64,000 nucleotides of DNA from Morganella sibonii (GTDB taxonomy: Bacteria > Pseudomonadota > Gammaproteobacteria > Enterobacterales > Enterobacteriaceae): assembly GCF_040560245.1 (NCBI RefSeq), contig NZ_JAKMWP010000011.1. One strand, given 5' to 3'. The position numbers and the translations under genes are program-made. Positions within the stretch are counted from its first letter, which is position 1, and every line of letters begins with the position of its first letter. Shown here piece by piece: positions 1 through 8,344 of this stretch. The notes under the pieces are model-generated. The model was not told the origin of the DNA and did not search any database. It was given only the letters and a program-made list of their open reading frames with translations.

Positions 1-291
1 GGGCATATGAAAACGGGGTAACGATGGACTTCTCCCGGCCCGGAAAACCGACGGACAATGCGTTAATCGAATCCTTTAATGGCAGCTTCCGTGACGAGTG
101 TCTGAACGTTCACTGGTTCCTGTCGCTGGAAGATGCGCAGGAAAAGATCGAGTGCTGGCGGCAGGAATATAACCGGCAAAGACCTCATTCCTCGTTAAAT
201 AACCAGACTCCGGAGGAATTCATCCGAAGTCTGCAAAAAGGTCAGGATCTCTGATTTAGCCTGGCGCTGATTTTGGGAGGAGATCAGGTCA
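1..291 (+). mobile_element. Right end of an IS3-family insertion sequence
   Basis: The left part of the element lies outside the window. It contains the C-terminal third of a DDE transposase ending at 254. A likely terminal inverted repeat follows at 275-291 and, read from the outside inwards, begins TGACCTGATCTCC; a TGA/TGACC-type tip is typical of IS3-family ends (IS407-like by eye). The minus-strand glycosyltransferase reading frame runs straight into this end, so the element sits inside that gene. The exact end, target duplication and IS name cannot be fixed because the other end is missing. Confidence 0.75.
3..254 (+). CDS. IS3-family transposase (OrfB), C-terminal part
   Basis: The frame is open from the window edge, so this is a partial gene. 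The fragment carries the last part of the rve integrase core: the context of the catalytic glutamate (DNALIESFNGSFRDEC) and the C-terminal block with YNRQRPHSSLNNQTPEEF, characteristic of IS3-family DDE transposases. It would catalyse excision and insertion of the element. The start is outside the window, so whether the transposase is intact cannot be judged. Confidence 0.85.
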   Translation, partial: AYENGVTMDFSRPGKPTDNALIESFNGSFRDECLNVHWFLSLEDAQEKIECWRQEYNRQRPHSSLNNQTPEEFIRSLQKGQDL

Positions 292-809
292 AGGCGAACC
301 TGTACAGAATGGCGGTGTGCAAAACGGGTAGAGTTTGTCAGCCAGCGCTCCATATAAGGATTTGTCGGATGATTACAGCGGAAAACAAATGGTGTGCCGG
401 TCATGATGGCACTCAGGTAATCATACGGATTATGCGAGTGCATAATCAGAATCAGATCCGGTGTTCCGTGCGCTTTTAAATCTCTGACCAGTTTGGTAAC
501 AGTATTAACTTTACTGTTCCAGCACACCACATCATCCCAGTCTTTACCAATACCGGTACGAATGTAGGGTGCCATTTTATTGCCGGAAACAACGGTAATT
601 CTGGCATCAGGAAAACGCTTTCTGACTTCATGAATTGCGGGGGTATTCATCAGAAAATCCCCGAGTGCCGTTGTCGAATAAATGACAATATTACGGAAGT
701 CGATTATCTCCAGCTGTTTAAAGGCCGTAACTGAATGTGAAAAATCACGGCGGCGTGTATAAAGCTGTAAGAATAAATTAACCAATTTATGTTTAAGTTT
801 TTTGGACAT
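195..809 (-). pseudogene. GT9-family glycosyltransferase (heptosyltransferase-like), truncated by IS
   Basis: About 172 native residues are followed by about 30 residues read out of the insertion sequence. The native part has the N-terminal Rossmann half of a glycosyltransferase family 9 (ADP-heptose:LPS heptosyltransferase-like) enzyme, with IVIYSTTALGDFLMNTPAI near residue 40 matching the family's nucleotide-sugar entry strand (GD.L...P). Family members are about 330-360 residues, so the donor-binding C-terminal half is missing here. It would add a sugar to LPS core or another surface glycan. The fusion is probably non-functional. The rest of the gene may lie on the far side of the IS. Confidence 0.8.
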
Positions 810-891
810 CGTATTTCCTGACAGGCAACAAACAATAACATTGGCGCTAATTTAGCATATTCCGCCGCAAATCCGCGGATTCATTTTCGGG

Positions 892-1785
892 TTATTTCCG
901 GCGGGTGGCGAGCCAGCATAATAATGAACCGCCGGTGACCATCAGCACTCCCTGCCAGAATGCAAAGGAGAGGGCGGTACTGAGTAATAATGAGGAAAAA
1001 GCGGTGGAGAGTACCGGGGTAAAATAAGACAGTGTACCTATCAGTGCAACATTCCCGCGCAGTACCGCGATGGTCCAGAGAGCATTCGCGGCACAGGAAA
1101 GTGCGGCAGCAGCAATCAGAAAACCTATCGTGGAAACGGAAAACTCAGCAGGCAGAGTGATGCCGTCAACGGCGGTCACCACCCACAGCATCAGGGCCGT
1201 GATGATAAAAAACAGCGTAATTCCGTTATTTCCGTCAGCCAGTCTGCGCGATAAATTACTGTAGAATGCCCAGATCACCGCGCCGGCAAATGCAAGGCCG
1301 TAACTCAGCGGGTTAAGGGCGACGTTGGCGGCGATGGAGGAAAATGATAACCCGTCCTCCCCGCCGATCACCCGGCTGATACCGAGAACGGCCAGCACCA
1401 GACCGGCTATCAGCATCAGGCGTAAACGCTGTCCGCCCAAGACCACGGCCAGTCCGACTGTCAGGGATGGCCAGAGATAGTTCACCATACCCAGTTCAAT
1501 TGCCTGCTGGCGGTTTTGTGAAAAACCCAGAGCCAGAATAAAGCAGACCTCATAGCTGACAAACAGTGCTGTCCCCCAGATCAGATACCGGCGCGGCCAG
1601 CGGCGGATGGCAGGGAACCCGGTCACCATCAGTAACATGACGGATCCGAGGGTGTATATCAGCGCTGCCCCGAAAGCCGGTCCGAAATCCTCACTGACCC
1701 GTTTGATTAATCCGACAATGGTGCTCCAGAACAAAACAGACAGGATGCCGTAAACGGTGGCAGTGTGTGCGGACAGTTTTCCCAT
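892..1785 (-). CDS. yddG: Aromatic amino acid exporter YddG (DMT superfamily)
   Basis: Inner-membrane protein of 297 residues with about ten hydrophobic segments and two EamA repeats. It matches E. coli YddG (293 residues) closely, including the starting FWSTIVGLI, the central IELGMVNYLWPSLT and the end FWQGVLMVTGGSLLCWLATRR. YddG exports aromatic amino acids and some toxic analogues. The ATG at 1785 (MGKLSAH) was chosen because it aligns with the E. coli start; the frame is open upstream to a TTG at 1872, but that would add 29 unrelated residues. The ribosome site is weak. No operon partner is seen. Confidence 0.9.
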   Translation of the reverse strand: MGKLSAHTATVYGILSVLFWSTIVGLIKRVSEDFGPAFGAALIYTLGSVMLLMVTGFPAIRRWPRRYLIWGTALFVSYEVCFILALGFSQNRQQAIELGMVNYLWPSLTVGLAVVLGGQRLRLMLIAGLVLAVLGISRVIGGEDGLSFSSIAANVALNPLSYGLAFAGAVIWAFYSNLSRRLADGNNGITLFFIITALMLWVVTAVDGITLPAEFSVSTIGFLIAAAALSCAANALWTIAVLRGNVALIGTLSYFTPVLSTAFSSLLLSTALSFAFWQGVLMVTGGSLLCWLATRRK

Positions 1786-1912
1786 GGAGATCAGCCTGTG
1801 ATAAATAATTGACAATATATGCGTTAAACTAATAATGATCCTCAAGCATACCGTGATATGACCGCCGGGCAAAGGGAGAGATCCTCATGCCGGACTGATA
1901 AGGAGCCTGACA

Positions 1913-2449
1913 ATGGAAGCACAGCAGATACTGAATTTCTGGTTTAATGAAGCAACACCGGAGCAGTGGTTTAAGAAGGACACACAGTTTGATGACCAGA
2001 TCCGCCGCCGCTTTCTTAAAATATGGGAACAGGCGGCAGCCGGGGAATGTTTCAGCTGGCGGGAGCATATCGGCGGGCGTCTGGCTGAAATTATTGTGCT
2101 GGACCAGTTTTCCCGTAACCTCTGGCGCGGGGATGCCCGGTCATTTGCACAGGACCCGATGGCACTGGTACTGGCTCAGGAGGCGGTGAAAACAGCAGAT
2201 TACCTGCAATTGCCCCCGGTTCAGCGTAAATTTGTACTGATGCCGTATATGCATTCTGAATCCGCACTGATCCATCAGCAGGCAGAGCTGCTGTTTAAAG
2301 GACTGGATGAGAGTACGGAAGATTACGAGCGGCGGCACAAAGCGATCATCGACCGCTTCGGCCGTTACCCGCACCGCAATGAGATTCTGGGACGAAACTC
2401 CACCCCGGAAGAGGCGGAGTTTCTGTTACAGCCCGGTTCGGCGTTCTGA
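1913..2449 (+). CDS. DUF924 family protein
   Basis: 178 residues, about the normal length of the DUF924 family. Typical motifs are visible: ILNFWFNEATPEQWF at the start, IIVLDQFSRNLWRG in the middle, and the end RYPHRNEILGRNSTPEEAEF. The family is predicted to be an all-helical TPR-like fold; no enzymatic role is established. AAGGAG lies just upstream of the ATG. Its last 24 bases overlap the 3' end of the convergent ybdG gene, so the two mRNAs are complementary at their ends. Confidence 0.85.
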   Translation: MEAQQILNFWFNEATPEQWFKKDTQFDDQIRRRFLKIWEQAAAGECFSWREHIGGRLAEIIVLDQFSRNLWRGDARSFAQDPMALVLAQEAVKTADYLQLPPVQRKFVLMPYMHSESALIHQQAELLFKGLDESTEDYERRHKAIIDRFGRYPHRNEILGRNSTPEEAEFLLQPGSAF

Positions 2450-3709
2450 TTCACACTCACGGGCGAAATGGGCGGCGATACCGCGCATATCAAAGCCCGT
2501 TGGTGTCTGATGCACCCGCAGCCAGAATTGCGGGAGTATCGCGAACAGATGATCAAAAATATCGGACTGAATCTGTTCATAGCTTATCCATGCCGTCACA
2601 TTGGTGAAGGCGTAGATTTCAACCGGCAGCCCGTCCGGTGTCGGGGCCAGCTGGCGTACCATGGTGGTCATTTTCTTGTGAATATGCGGATTGGCTTTGA
2701 TATACGCCTCCGCATACGCACGGAATGTCCCGATATTGGTCAGCCGCCGCTGGTTAAGCGGGGTATTCGCTGGTTCCTGCGCGTTGTATTCCGAAATTTC
2801 CTGTAATTTGGCATCAATGTAACCGGCGATCAGGGGTGACTCCCGCAGCTGACTGATTTCCTCATCAGTCAGAAAGCGGATGCTGGTGGTGTCGAGATTC
2901 ATACTGCGTTTAATACGGCGTCCACCGGATGCTGTCATTCCCTGCCAGTTTTTAAAGGAATCGGAGATCAGGGCGTAAGTCGGGATTGTGGTGATCGTAT
3001 TATCCCAGTTCTGCACTTTTACGGTGGTCAGCCCGATATCTGTCACTGCACCATCCGCACCGTATTTCGGCATTTCCAGCCAGTCCCCGACATTGAGCAT
3101 ATCATTGACCGATAACTGAATGCCGGCCACCAGTCCCATAATCGGATCTTTAAAGACCAGCATCAGAACCGCGGTCATGGCACCGAGTCCGCTCAGCAGA
3201 ATCAGCGGCGATTTACCGATCAGCAGTGAAATAATCAGAATACTGAAAAGTACCGCGACAATCAGTTTCAGACTCTGCATGACACCGCGCAGCGGAAGGC
3301 GGCTCAGAGACGGAGTATGACGTGAGAGGCTCTGAAGAATATCCATGACTGAAAACAGCAGCAGCATGCCGAACAGCAGACACCATGCCTGCGCACCGGT
3401 AGTGAGGATCTCCTGTGCGGCAGAGCCGCGTCCCAGCCAGACCAGCGCCTGGATATTAAAGACGATACCCTGAATCAGGAGTGCAAACCGGTTAAACAGC
3501 TTGGTCCGGGTGATGAGCGCGCCCCACGGACGCTGTGAGCCGCCGCTGCGGCGTTCAATATACGGCAGCAGGCCTTTATGCAGGATAAGATGCAGAATAA
3601 CAGCGATAGCCAGAATAAGAACAATTACGCCGGTAATGGCTGTCCATGAAGCGTAATCATTACTGAGTTCAAATCGTTGTTGCAGCCATAGTCGCAGTTG
3701 TTGCTCCAT
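2426..3709 (-). CDS. ybdG: MscS-family mechanosensitive channel YbdG
   Basis: 427 residues; E. coli YbdG has 415. An N-terminal group of transmembrane helices is followed by the MscS pore and beta domain: SGLGAMTAVLMLVFKDPI, then GVVAGIQLS-like, DWLEMPKYGADGAV and ITTIPTYALISDSFKNW. These are the membrane-proximal MscS signatures with the YbdG-type insertion after the beta domain. It acts as a miniconductance channel gated by membrane tension under osmotic downshift. The ATG at 3709 is preceded by AGGAG, so it is preferred over an upstream start at 3760. It overlaps the DUF924 gene tail to tail. Confidence 0.9.
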   Translation of the reverse strand: MEQQLRLWLQQRFELSNDYASWTAITGVIVLILAIAVILHLILHKGLLPYIERRSGGSQRPWGALITRTKLFNRFALLIQGIVFNIQALVWLGRGSAAQEILTTGAQAWCLLFGMLLLFSVMDILQSLSRHTPSLSRLPLRGVMQSLKLIVAVLFSILIISLLIGKSPLILLSGLGAMTAVLMLVFKDPIMGLVAGIQLSVNDMLNVGDWLEMPKYGADGAVTDIGLTTVKVQNWDNTITTIPTYALISDSFKNWQGMTASGGRRIKRSMNLDTTSIRFLTDEEISQLRESPLIAGYIDAKLQEISEYNAQEPANTPLNQRRLTNIGTFRAYAEAYIKANPHIHKKMTTMVRQLAPTPDGLPVEIYAFTNVTAWISYEQIQSDIFDHLFAILPQFWLRVHQTPTGFDMRGIAAHFARECESERRTGL

Positions 3710-3866
3710 AAAAAATATCTCCTGTGACGTGGTTTTTACAGACTCCTCAGTGAGCAGCAAAATATTAAAATGGGATCACATTGAATACTGTACCATTTTT
3801 CAGGTACGGATACTGAAAGGGTATGTAAAGTTGCGATAAAAGCGGAAAAAATGAAAAAAAGGGGAA

Positions 3867-3897
3867 AATGGCGCGGCAAATGATTTGCCCGCGCCAC
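3867..3897 (-). terminator. Intrinsic terminator after the HdeD-like gene
   Basis: Inverted repeat GGCGCGGCAAAT / ATTTGCC(C)GCGCC at 3870-3895. Read on the minus strand it is followed by a T-rich tract, directly after the HdeD-like stop codon. Confidence 0.6.
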
Positions 3898-3906
3898 CGG
3901 AAGCGG

Positions 3907-4479
3907 TTAATTATTCTTTTTAAGGACGGAAGCCGCGGCGATCAGCCCGAAAGAGCTGAACAGCAGTTCAATACCGACCAGAGTCGCTATCAGGGAGACA
4001 GACACAATCGGGCCGTTACCGACCAGCAGGTAGGCGATAAACAGATCCAGCAGACCGATAATAATGTTCAGCCAGCCGCGTGCCTGTGATATCTGACGCA
4101 GACCGGAGCCCAGACGCAGTATCCCGCCCGCAATAAACAGAATGGCGAGCAGAATGGCGAGACTGAGCATCCCGGTAAGCGGTTCGGTCAGGAAGACATA
4201 ACCCAGAAGAAGATAGGCAACCGCAACCAGAACGGAAAACAGCTTACTGCCGCCGCTGTAAAGCTGGCTGCTGAGTGTCACAAACAACATGGAGAGCCCG
4301 TTTATCAGGAGTAGTCCCCCGATGATATAGCTGAGAGTGACACCGGAAATCAGCGGATTCATCAGACAGGCCACACCACCGGCCAGCAGGAGAATGGCGA
4401 TGATCCACAAATAGCCCCGCTGTTTTTTCAGGGCACCGGCTGTCATATGAGTTAAATTCTGACGGTTAAAATCAAGCAT
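3907..4479 (-). CDS. HdeD family (DUF308) membrane protein
   Basis: 190 residues with six hydrophobic helices in three pairs, the pattern of DUF308/HdeD proteins. Recognisable stretches are the first helix with LLAGGVACLMNP, then YIIGGLLLINGLSMLF, and LLAILFIAGGILRLGSGLR. E. coli HdeD is implicated in acid resistance at high cell density, but the biochemical role is not known. AAGGAAAAA precedes the ATG. It stands alone, facing away from the XRE-cupin gene. Family assignment is firm; the acid-resistance role is only by analogy. Confidence 0.8.
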   Translation of the reverse strand: MLDFNRQNLTHMTAGALKKQRGYLWIIAILLLAGGVACLMNPLISGVTLSYIIGGLLLINGLSMLFVTLSSQLYSGGSKLFSVLVAVAYLLLGYVFLTEPLTGMLSLAILLAILFIAGGILRLGSGLRQISQARGWLNIIIGLLDLFIAYLLVGNGPIVSVSLIATLVGIELLFSSFGLIAAASVLKKNN

Positions 4480-4622
4480 GGTTTTTCCTTAGTAAGCCCG
4501 TTGTACCGGCATCAGTGCGTGCCGGAGCAGCCTGATACCGGATGCGGAATATACCCGAAATGATAAACTTCACTTTACATTATTTGCGATAAGTAGGTAT
4601 TTGTGAATAGCAAATGCGTAAA

Positions 4623-5180
4623 TCAATGCTCAATAATCATCACAGCCGTGGTATCCGGCTCCAGTGCTTTGAAAATATGCGGGACATCACCGGGGTAGGA
4701 AATATAGTCGCCGGGCAGGAGAGTGGCGGGCTCATCAAGAGTACCGACGACAGCACTGCCGGTCATCAGGAGGATATGTTCGGTAACCTGTGCCATATGC
4801 GGCTCGGAAACACGATCTTTACCGGGCTGCGCCGTGATGGTGTACAGGTCACGCCGGTTAACCGCCGAAGCGGAAGAGAGCAGAAAAGCATGGTAATAGG
4901 CATTCTCGGCACTGACCTGAATGCCTTCCCCGCGCCGCAGCACCGTTACCCGGCTTTTCGGGGTTTCAAACAGACTGGCAAACGGGATATTCAGTGCCAC
5001 GCAGAGTGACCACAGTGTTTCGATTCCCGGATTTCCCTGTGCCGACTCCAGTTGTGACAGTGTGGATTTGGCAATACCGGCACTGCGCGCAACATCGGCG
5101 ATGGAACGTCCCTGCCGCTGACGCTCTTCAGTCAGCCTGACAGCCATAATCTGCAGGGGCGGGGTGATAGGTGAATCCAT
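4623..5180 (-). CDS. XRE-family regulator with C-terminal cupin domain
   Basis: 185 residues. Residues about 14-68 form a helix-turn-helix (RSIADVARSAGIAKSTLSQLE), and residues about 110-180 form a small cupin barrel (EPHMAQVTEHILLMTG, YPGDVPHIF). This layout is typical of ligand-sensing repressors. It is divergent from azlCD with about 100 bp between them, so it is probably the local regulator of that branched-chain amino acid exporter. The ligand is unknown but may be a branched-chain amino acid. The half-sites at 5242-5267 are its likely operator. Confidence 0.85.
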   Translation of the reverse strand: MDSPITPPLQIMAVRLTEERQRQGRSIADVARSAGIAKSTLSQLESAQGNPGIETLWSLCVALNIPFASLFETPKSRVTVLRRGEGIQVSAENAYYHAFLLSSASAVNRRDLYTITAQPGKDRVSEPHMAQVTEHILLMTGSAVVGTLDEPATLLPGDYISYPGDVPHIFKALEPDTTAVMIIEH

Positions 5181-5227
5181 AAAATGTACTCTCTGCTGGT
5201 TAACGGAAATAACCCGGAATTAACACT

Positions 5228-5267
5228 TGCGTAATTTAAAGCGTTCGACATAATGAACGTATCGTTC
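5228..5267 (+). promoter_or_regulatory. azlC promoter with alternating CGTTC/GAACG half-sites
   Basis: A -35-like TTGCGT at 5229 and a -10-like CATAAT near 5249 face azlC. Three half-sites, CGTTC (5242-5246), GAACG (5255-5259) and CGTTC (5263-5267), form two overlapping inverted repeats across the -10 and the expected start of transcription. The position suits a repressor operator for the divergent XRE-cupin protein. Binding is inferred. Confidence 0.5.
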
Positions 5268-5286
5268 AATTTATAAGTCTATCGCA

Positions 5287-5949
5287 ATGAAATTCGCTAT
5301 TCCACTCGATAATGCCATGATCCGCAATATTTTGCTGGTTTGTGTGGCTGATTTAATTGTCGGCGTCTCTTACGGGGCGCTGGCACATGCCAGCGGATTC
5401 CCGCTCTGGGTACCGCTGACACTGTCCCTGGTTGTGCTGGCAGGGGCGTCAGAGTTTCTGTTTATCGGCGTGGTGGCCGCAGGCGGCAGTCCGGTGTCTG
5501 CCGCGCTGGCCGGATTGCTGGTCAATGCCCGTCATGTGCCGTTCAGTCTGGCGGTACATGATCTCGCTGGTACAGGCCCGAAAAAACTGCTGGGCTTTCA
5601 TATTCTCAATGATGAGAGTGTGGTGTTCGGTCTGGCGGAAAAACAGAAAGATAAGCAAAAAGCCGCCTTCTGGCTGTGCGGGCTGGGAATTTTTCTGTGC
5701 TGGCCGCTGGGAACGATTATCGGTGAGTTTCTCGGCACGTTTATTGTGGATACCAAAGCGCTGGGCCTGGATGCGATGTTCCCGGCCATTATTCTTGCAT
5801 TATGTCTGCCTGCACTGCGTGAAGCGAAAACCCGCCGCGCCGCGTTGCTGGGTGCTGTAGTTGCACTGGCCGCCACACCGTTTTTACCGCCGGGTATACC
5901 GGTACTGTTATCACTGCTGGGGCTGGTTGTCAGCCTGAGGAGAGCATAA
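5287..5949 (+). CDS. azlC: Branched-chain amino acid exporter large subunit, AzlC family
   Basis: 220 residues with six or seven transmembrane segments. AzlC signatures include ISYGALAHASGFPLW-like residues near 20-40, ASEFLFIGVVAAGG and NARHVPFSLAVH. AzlC/YgaZ pairs with the small AzlD/YgaH to export branched-chain amino acids (valine in E. coli). The stop overlaps the azlD start by one base (TAATG), so the two are translationally coupled. There is no clear Shine-Dalgarno before the ATG; an internal start at the MIRN codon is possible. The E. coli homologue is about 25 residues longer. Confidence 0.88.
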   Translation: MKFAIPLDNAMIRNILLVCVADLIVGVSYGALAHASGFPLWVPLTLSLVVLAGASEFLFIGVVAAGGSPVSAALAGLLVNARHVPFSLAVHDLAGTGPKKLLGFHILNDESVVFGLAEKQKDKQKAAFWLCGLGIFLCWPLGTIIGEFLGTFIVDTKALGLDAMFPAIILALCLPALREAKTRRAALLGAVVALAATPFLPPGIPVLLSLLGLVVSLRRA

Positions 5950-6275
5950 TGCCGGATACATTATCCATTCTGACGGGGATCGCACTGCTGGCGGTCGGGA
6001 CGTATGTCATGCGGGCTTCCGGGGCACTGCTCAGCGGGCGTTTCTCGGTGTCGTCACATGTCAAAAATCTGCTCTCAGCAGGCGCGATTGTCATCCTGTT
6101 TGCCGTGGCAGTGACCATGACTATTTTCAGCGGGCAGGAATTATCAGACTGGCCGAAAATGGCCGGGGTGGCGGTTGCCGGGTTGCTGACGTGGTATAAA
6201 AAACCGTTTCTGGTGATTGTGCTGGCTGCCGCGATTGTGACCGCGCTGCTGCGTTATCTGCTGTCGCTGTGGTAA
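5949..6275 (+). CDS. azlD: Branched-chain amino acid exporter small subunit, AzlD family
   Basis: 108 residues with four transmembrane helices, the normal size for AzlD/YgaH. It starts in the TAATG overlap with azlC. Characteristic features are the first helix ending in YVMRASGALL and the late WYKKPFLVIVLAA. It forms the exporter together with AzlC. Regulation is presumably through the shared promoter and the divergent XRE-cupin gene. Confidence 0.88.
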   Translation: MPDTLSILTGIALLAVGTYVMRASGALLSGRFSVSSHVKNLLSAGAIVILFAVAVTMTIFSGQELSDWPKMAGVAVAGLLTWYKKPFLVIVLAAAIVTALLRYLLSLW

Positions 6276-6317
6276 ACAAGGAGATCCGCGCAGGGAAACT
6301 GCGCGGATAGTGAGAAG

Positions 6318-6890
6318 TTATTGTGCCAGCCAGGCGGCGGAGGTGGTGATAGCGGCCATCGGCCGGAGCATCTCCAGGCTTATCTGATGCAGCTCTGCTG
6401 TCGGGGCGGCACATAAATCCTCCGCCACCGAGACATAAAACCCGCTGTCGTGGGCATAGCGTGCTGTGCTCTGAATCGCCATCACGGTGCTGACACCGGC
6501 CAGAACCAGATGCTCAATCCCGGCTTTGCGCAGCCAGATCAGTAAATCATTTCCCGCAAAGGCACTGACGCCTTTTTTCACAAAACAGATATCCTCTTTC
6601 TGCACATCGGTACCGTCTGCCCAGTCACAACCGCTGCCGCTCAGTTTCAGGGCGCCAATCTCTTTCGTCCGCTGAAACATCGGTGACCCGGCAGGGATAT
6701 CATGCCAGTCATCCGCAAACCCGACCCGTATCCATATTACGGGGATCGCCCGCAGCCGTGCCTGACGGGCGGTTTCCCGCGTGGCGGCGATCAGGTGACG
6801 GGCTTCTGTCTGTTCATGACAGGCATTGGAAAGTCCGTGTTTGCCGGTAATGTCATTAATAAGGTCGATAATAATCAGTGCCTGTTTCAT
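6318..6890 (-). CDS. Isochorismatase-like cysteine hydrolase family protein
   Basis: 190 residues with the isochorismatase-like alpha/beta fold: the first strand LIIIDLINDI with the catalytic-type Asp near residue 9, a lysine in FVKKGVSAF, and VLAGVSTVMAIQSTARYAHD. In active family members the last motif usually carries the nucleophile Cys (GV.T..CV). Here that place is occupied by a non-cysteine residue, so hydrolase activity is uncertain. The closest functional class cannot be told from sequence alone. CAGGAGGGACAG gives a strong ribosome site. It is convergent with azlCD; no partner gene is seen. Confidence 0.75.
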   Translation of the reverse strand: MKQALIIIDLINDITGKHGLSNACHEQTEARHLIAATRETARQARLRAIPVIWIRVGFADDWHDIPAGSPMFQRTKEIGALKLSGSGCDWADGTDVQKEDICFVKKGVSAFAGNDLLIWLRKAGIEHLVLAGVSTVMAIQSTARYAHDSGFYVSVAEDLCAAPTAELHQISLEMLRPMAAITTSAAWLAQ

Positions 6891-6925
6891 CTGTCCCTCC
6901 TGTTCTGACTGTTTTCAGCATAGAC

Positions 6926-8344
6926 TTATGTATCAGAACTGTCATGGGATGCGGCGGGAATTTCACGGTTTTCAGCCGGAATATGGATCACAAACCCGAT
7001 ACCGCGCTGTTGTAATCCGTCGGTGACCGAGAGGTAACCGCCGATCTTTTCCGCCAGATTCTGGGCAATAGCAAGGCCGAGGCCACTGCCGTTTTCACTG
7101 CTGCCGGGGACACGGAAAAAACGTGAAAACAGACGATGGCGATGCTGTTCACTGATCCCGTCACCGTTATCACGGATGATAATCTGCACTTCCCCCGGTG
7201 TTCCGGTGTTCAGTGAGACTTCCGCCTGGCTGCCCGGCGGACAGTATTTCACCGCATTATTTAATATATTGTTGATAATGGAGAACAGTGCCTGTTTATC
7301 GCTGACAATAATGCAGCTTTCCGGGCCGTCGAAGGAAAATTCGATATCTTTGCGCAGGGCATAGGGTACCAGCGTAGCAATAGCATGGCTCAGCGCCTGA
7401 GTCAGGTCGATTTTTTCCATTTTCAGCGGATAATCTTCCGTTTCCAGCCGGGCCAGATCAATCAGCTGCCGCGACAGTGATACCGCGCGATCCAGACTGA
7501 TTTCCATATCGGCGGTAATTTCGTTACGTTCCGCCGGGTCATCAATCTGTTTGAGCAGATGAATTTGTGCCAGTACCGCGGCAATTGGTGTGCGCAGTTC
7601 ATGAGCGGCATCCGCCATAAACTGTTTTTCCCGCAGATTGGCGGCATCCACCCGTTGCATCAGCTGGTTGATGGCATGCAGCACCGGACGCATTTCATTG
7701 TACTGATACTTCATACTGATTGGTGTCAGATTGCCCGGATTGCGGGTGGCGATACTGCGGGTAGTTTCACGCAGCGGGCGCAGACTGAGATAAGTGGTGA
7801 TAATAGTGGATGACAGCATAGTACCGAGAATAAACAGCAGCGGAACGGCGGTACCGGTTGCCGGGTCGCCGATCAGCATATGACGGTCGGTACCGGATTC
7901 GCCGATCACTGCGGTGCGCTGCATATCCGGGTCAGTATTATAAGCAAGATACCAGGTTTCACCGTCCTCAGAGAAACGCTCGATTCCGTCCGGTTTCAGC
8001 GGAATATGGACATCAGGTTTATTGCTGTACAGGACTTCGCCCGTTGTGCTGTGCAGAATGGCGACCAGCGGATCATAATTTTCCTCTTCCAGCCCGCTTT
8101 TCATCGCATTGGCGTACATGCTCACCAGTGCACGGGTGATTTGCGGAAAGGTGGCGGAATCTGTGGGGGTTTCCCGCAGGGTATCGGACATACCCCGGGC
8201 AATAACCATTTGCTGGGCATTAAAATCTTCACTTAAATCCGGCAGGTAAGCGTATTTCAGCCAGGCAATCCAGACGCCCCACAGCAGGAGCATTGAGAAC
8301 GTCTGGAGGAGAACGGTGTAAACAAAGAATGAGCGGATTCTCAC
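6926..8344 (-). CDS. Two-component sensor histidine kinase, QseC/PmrB-like
   Basis: 472 residues: transmembrane helix about 10-30, a periplasmic region of about 130 residues, a second helix about 167-187, a HAMP-like linker, and the phosphoacceptor His248 in ADAAHELRTP. The ATPase part has an N box (NNILNNAVKYCPPG), DNGDGIS, and GSGLGLAIAQ. It autophosphorylates and passes phosphate to the response regulator encoded immediately upstream. It begins with GTG directly after the regulator's stop (TAAGTG), so the two are coupled. Periplasmic ligand unknown. The CTTAAT box at 9113-9129 suggests the QseBC/PmrAB class. Confidence 0.88.
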   Translation of the reverse strand: MRIRSFFVYTVLLQTFSMLLLWGVWIAWLKYAYLPDLSEDFNAQQMVIARGMSDTLRETPTDSATFPQITRALVSMYANAMKSGLEEENYDPLVAILHSTTGEVLYSNKPDVHIPLKPDGIERFSEDGETWYLAYNTDPDMQRTAVIGESGTDRHMLIGDPATGTAVPLLFILGTMLSSTIITTYLSLRPLRETTRSIATRNPGNLTPISMKYQYNEMRPVLHAINQLMQRVDAANLREKQFMADAAHELRTPIAAVLAQIHLLKQIDDPAERNEITADMEISLDRAVSLSRQLIDLARLETEDYPLKMEKIDLTQALSHAIATLVPYALRKDIEFSFDGPESCIIVSDKQALFSIINNILNNAVKYCPPGSQAEVSLNTGTPGEVQIIIRDNGDGISEQHRHRLFSRFFRVPGSSENGSGLGLAIAQNLAEKIGGYLSVTDGLQQRGIGFVIHIPAENREIPAASHDSSDT

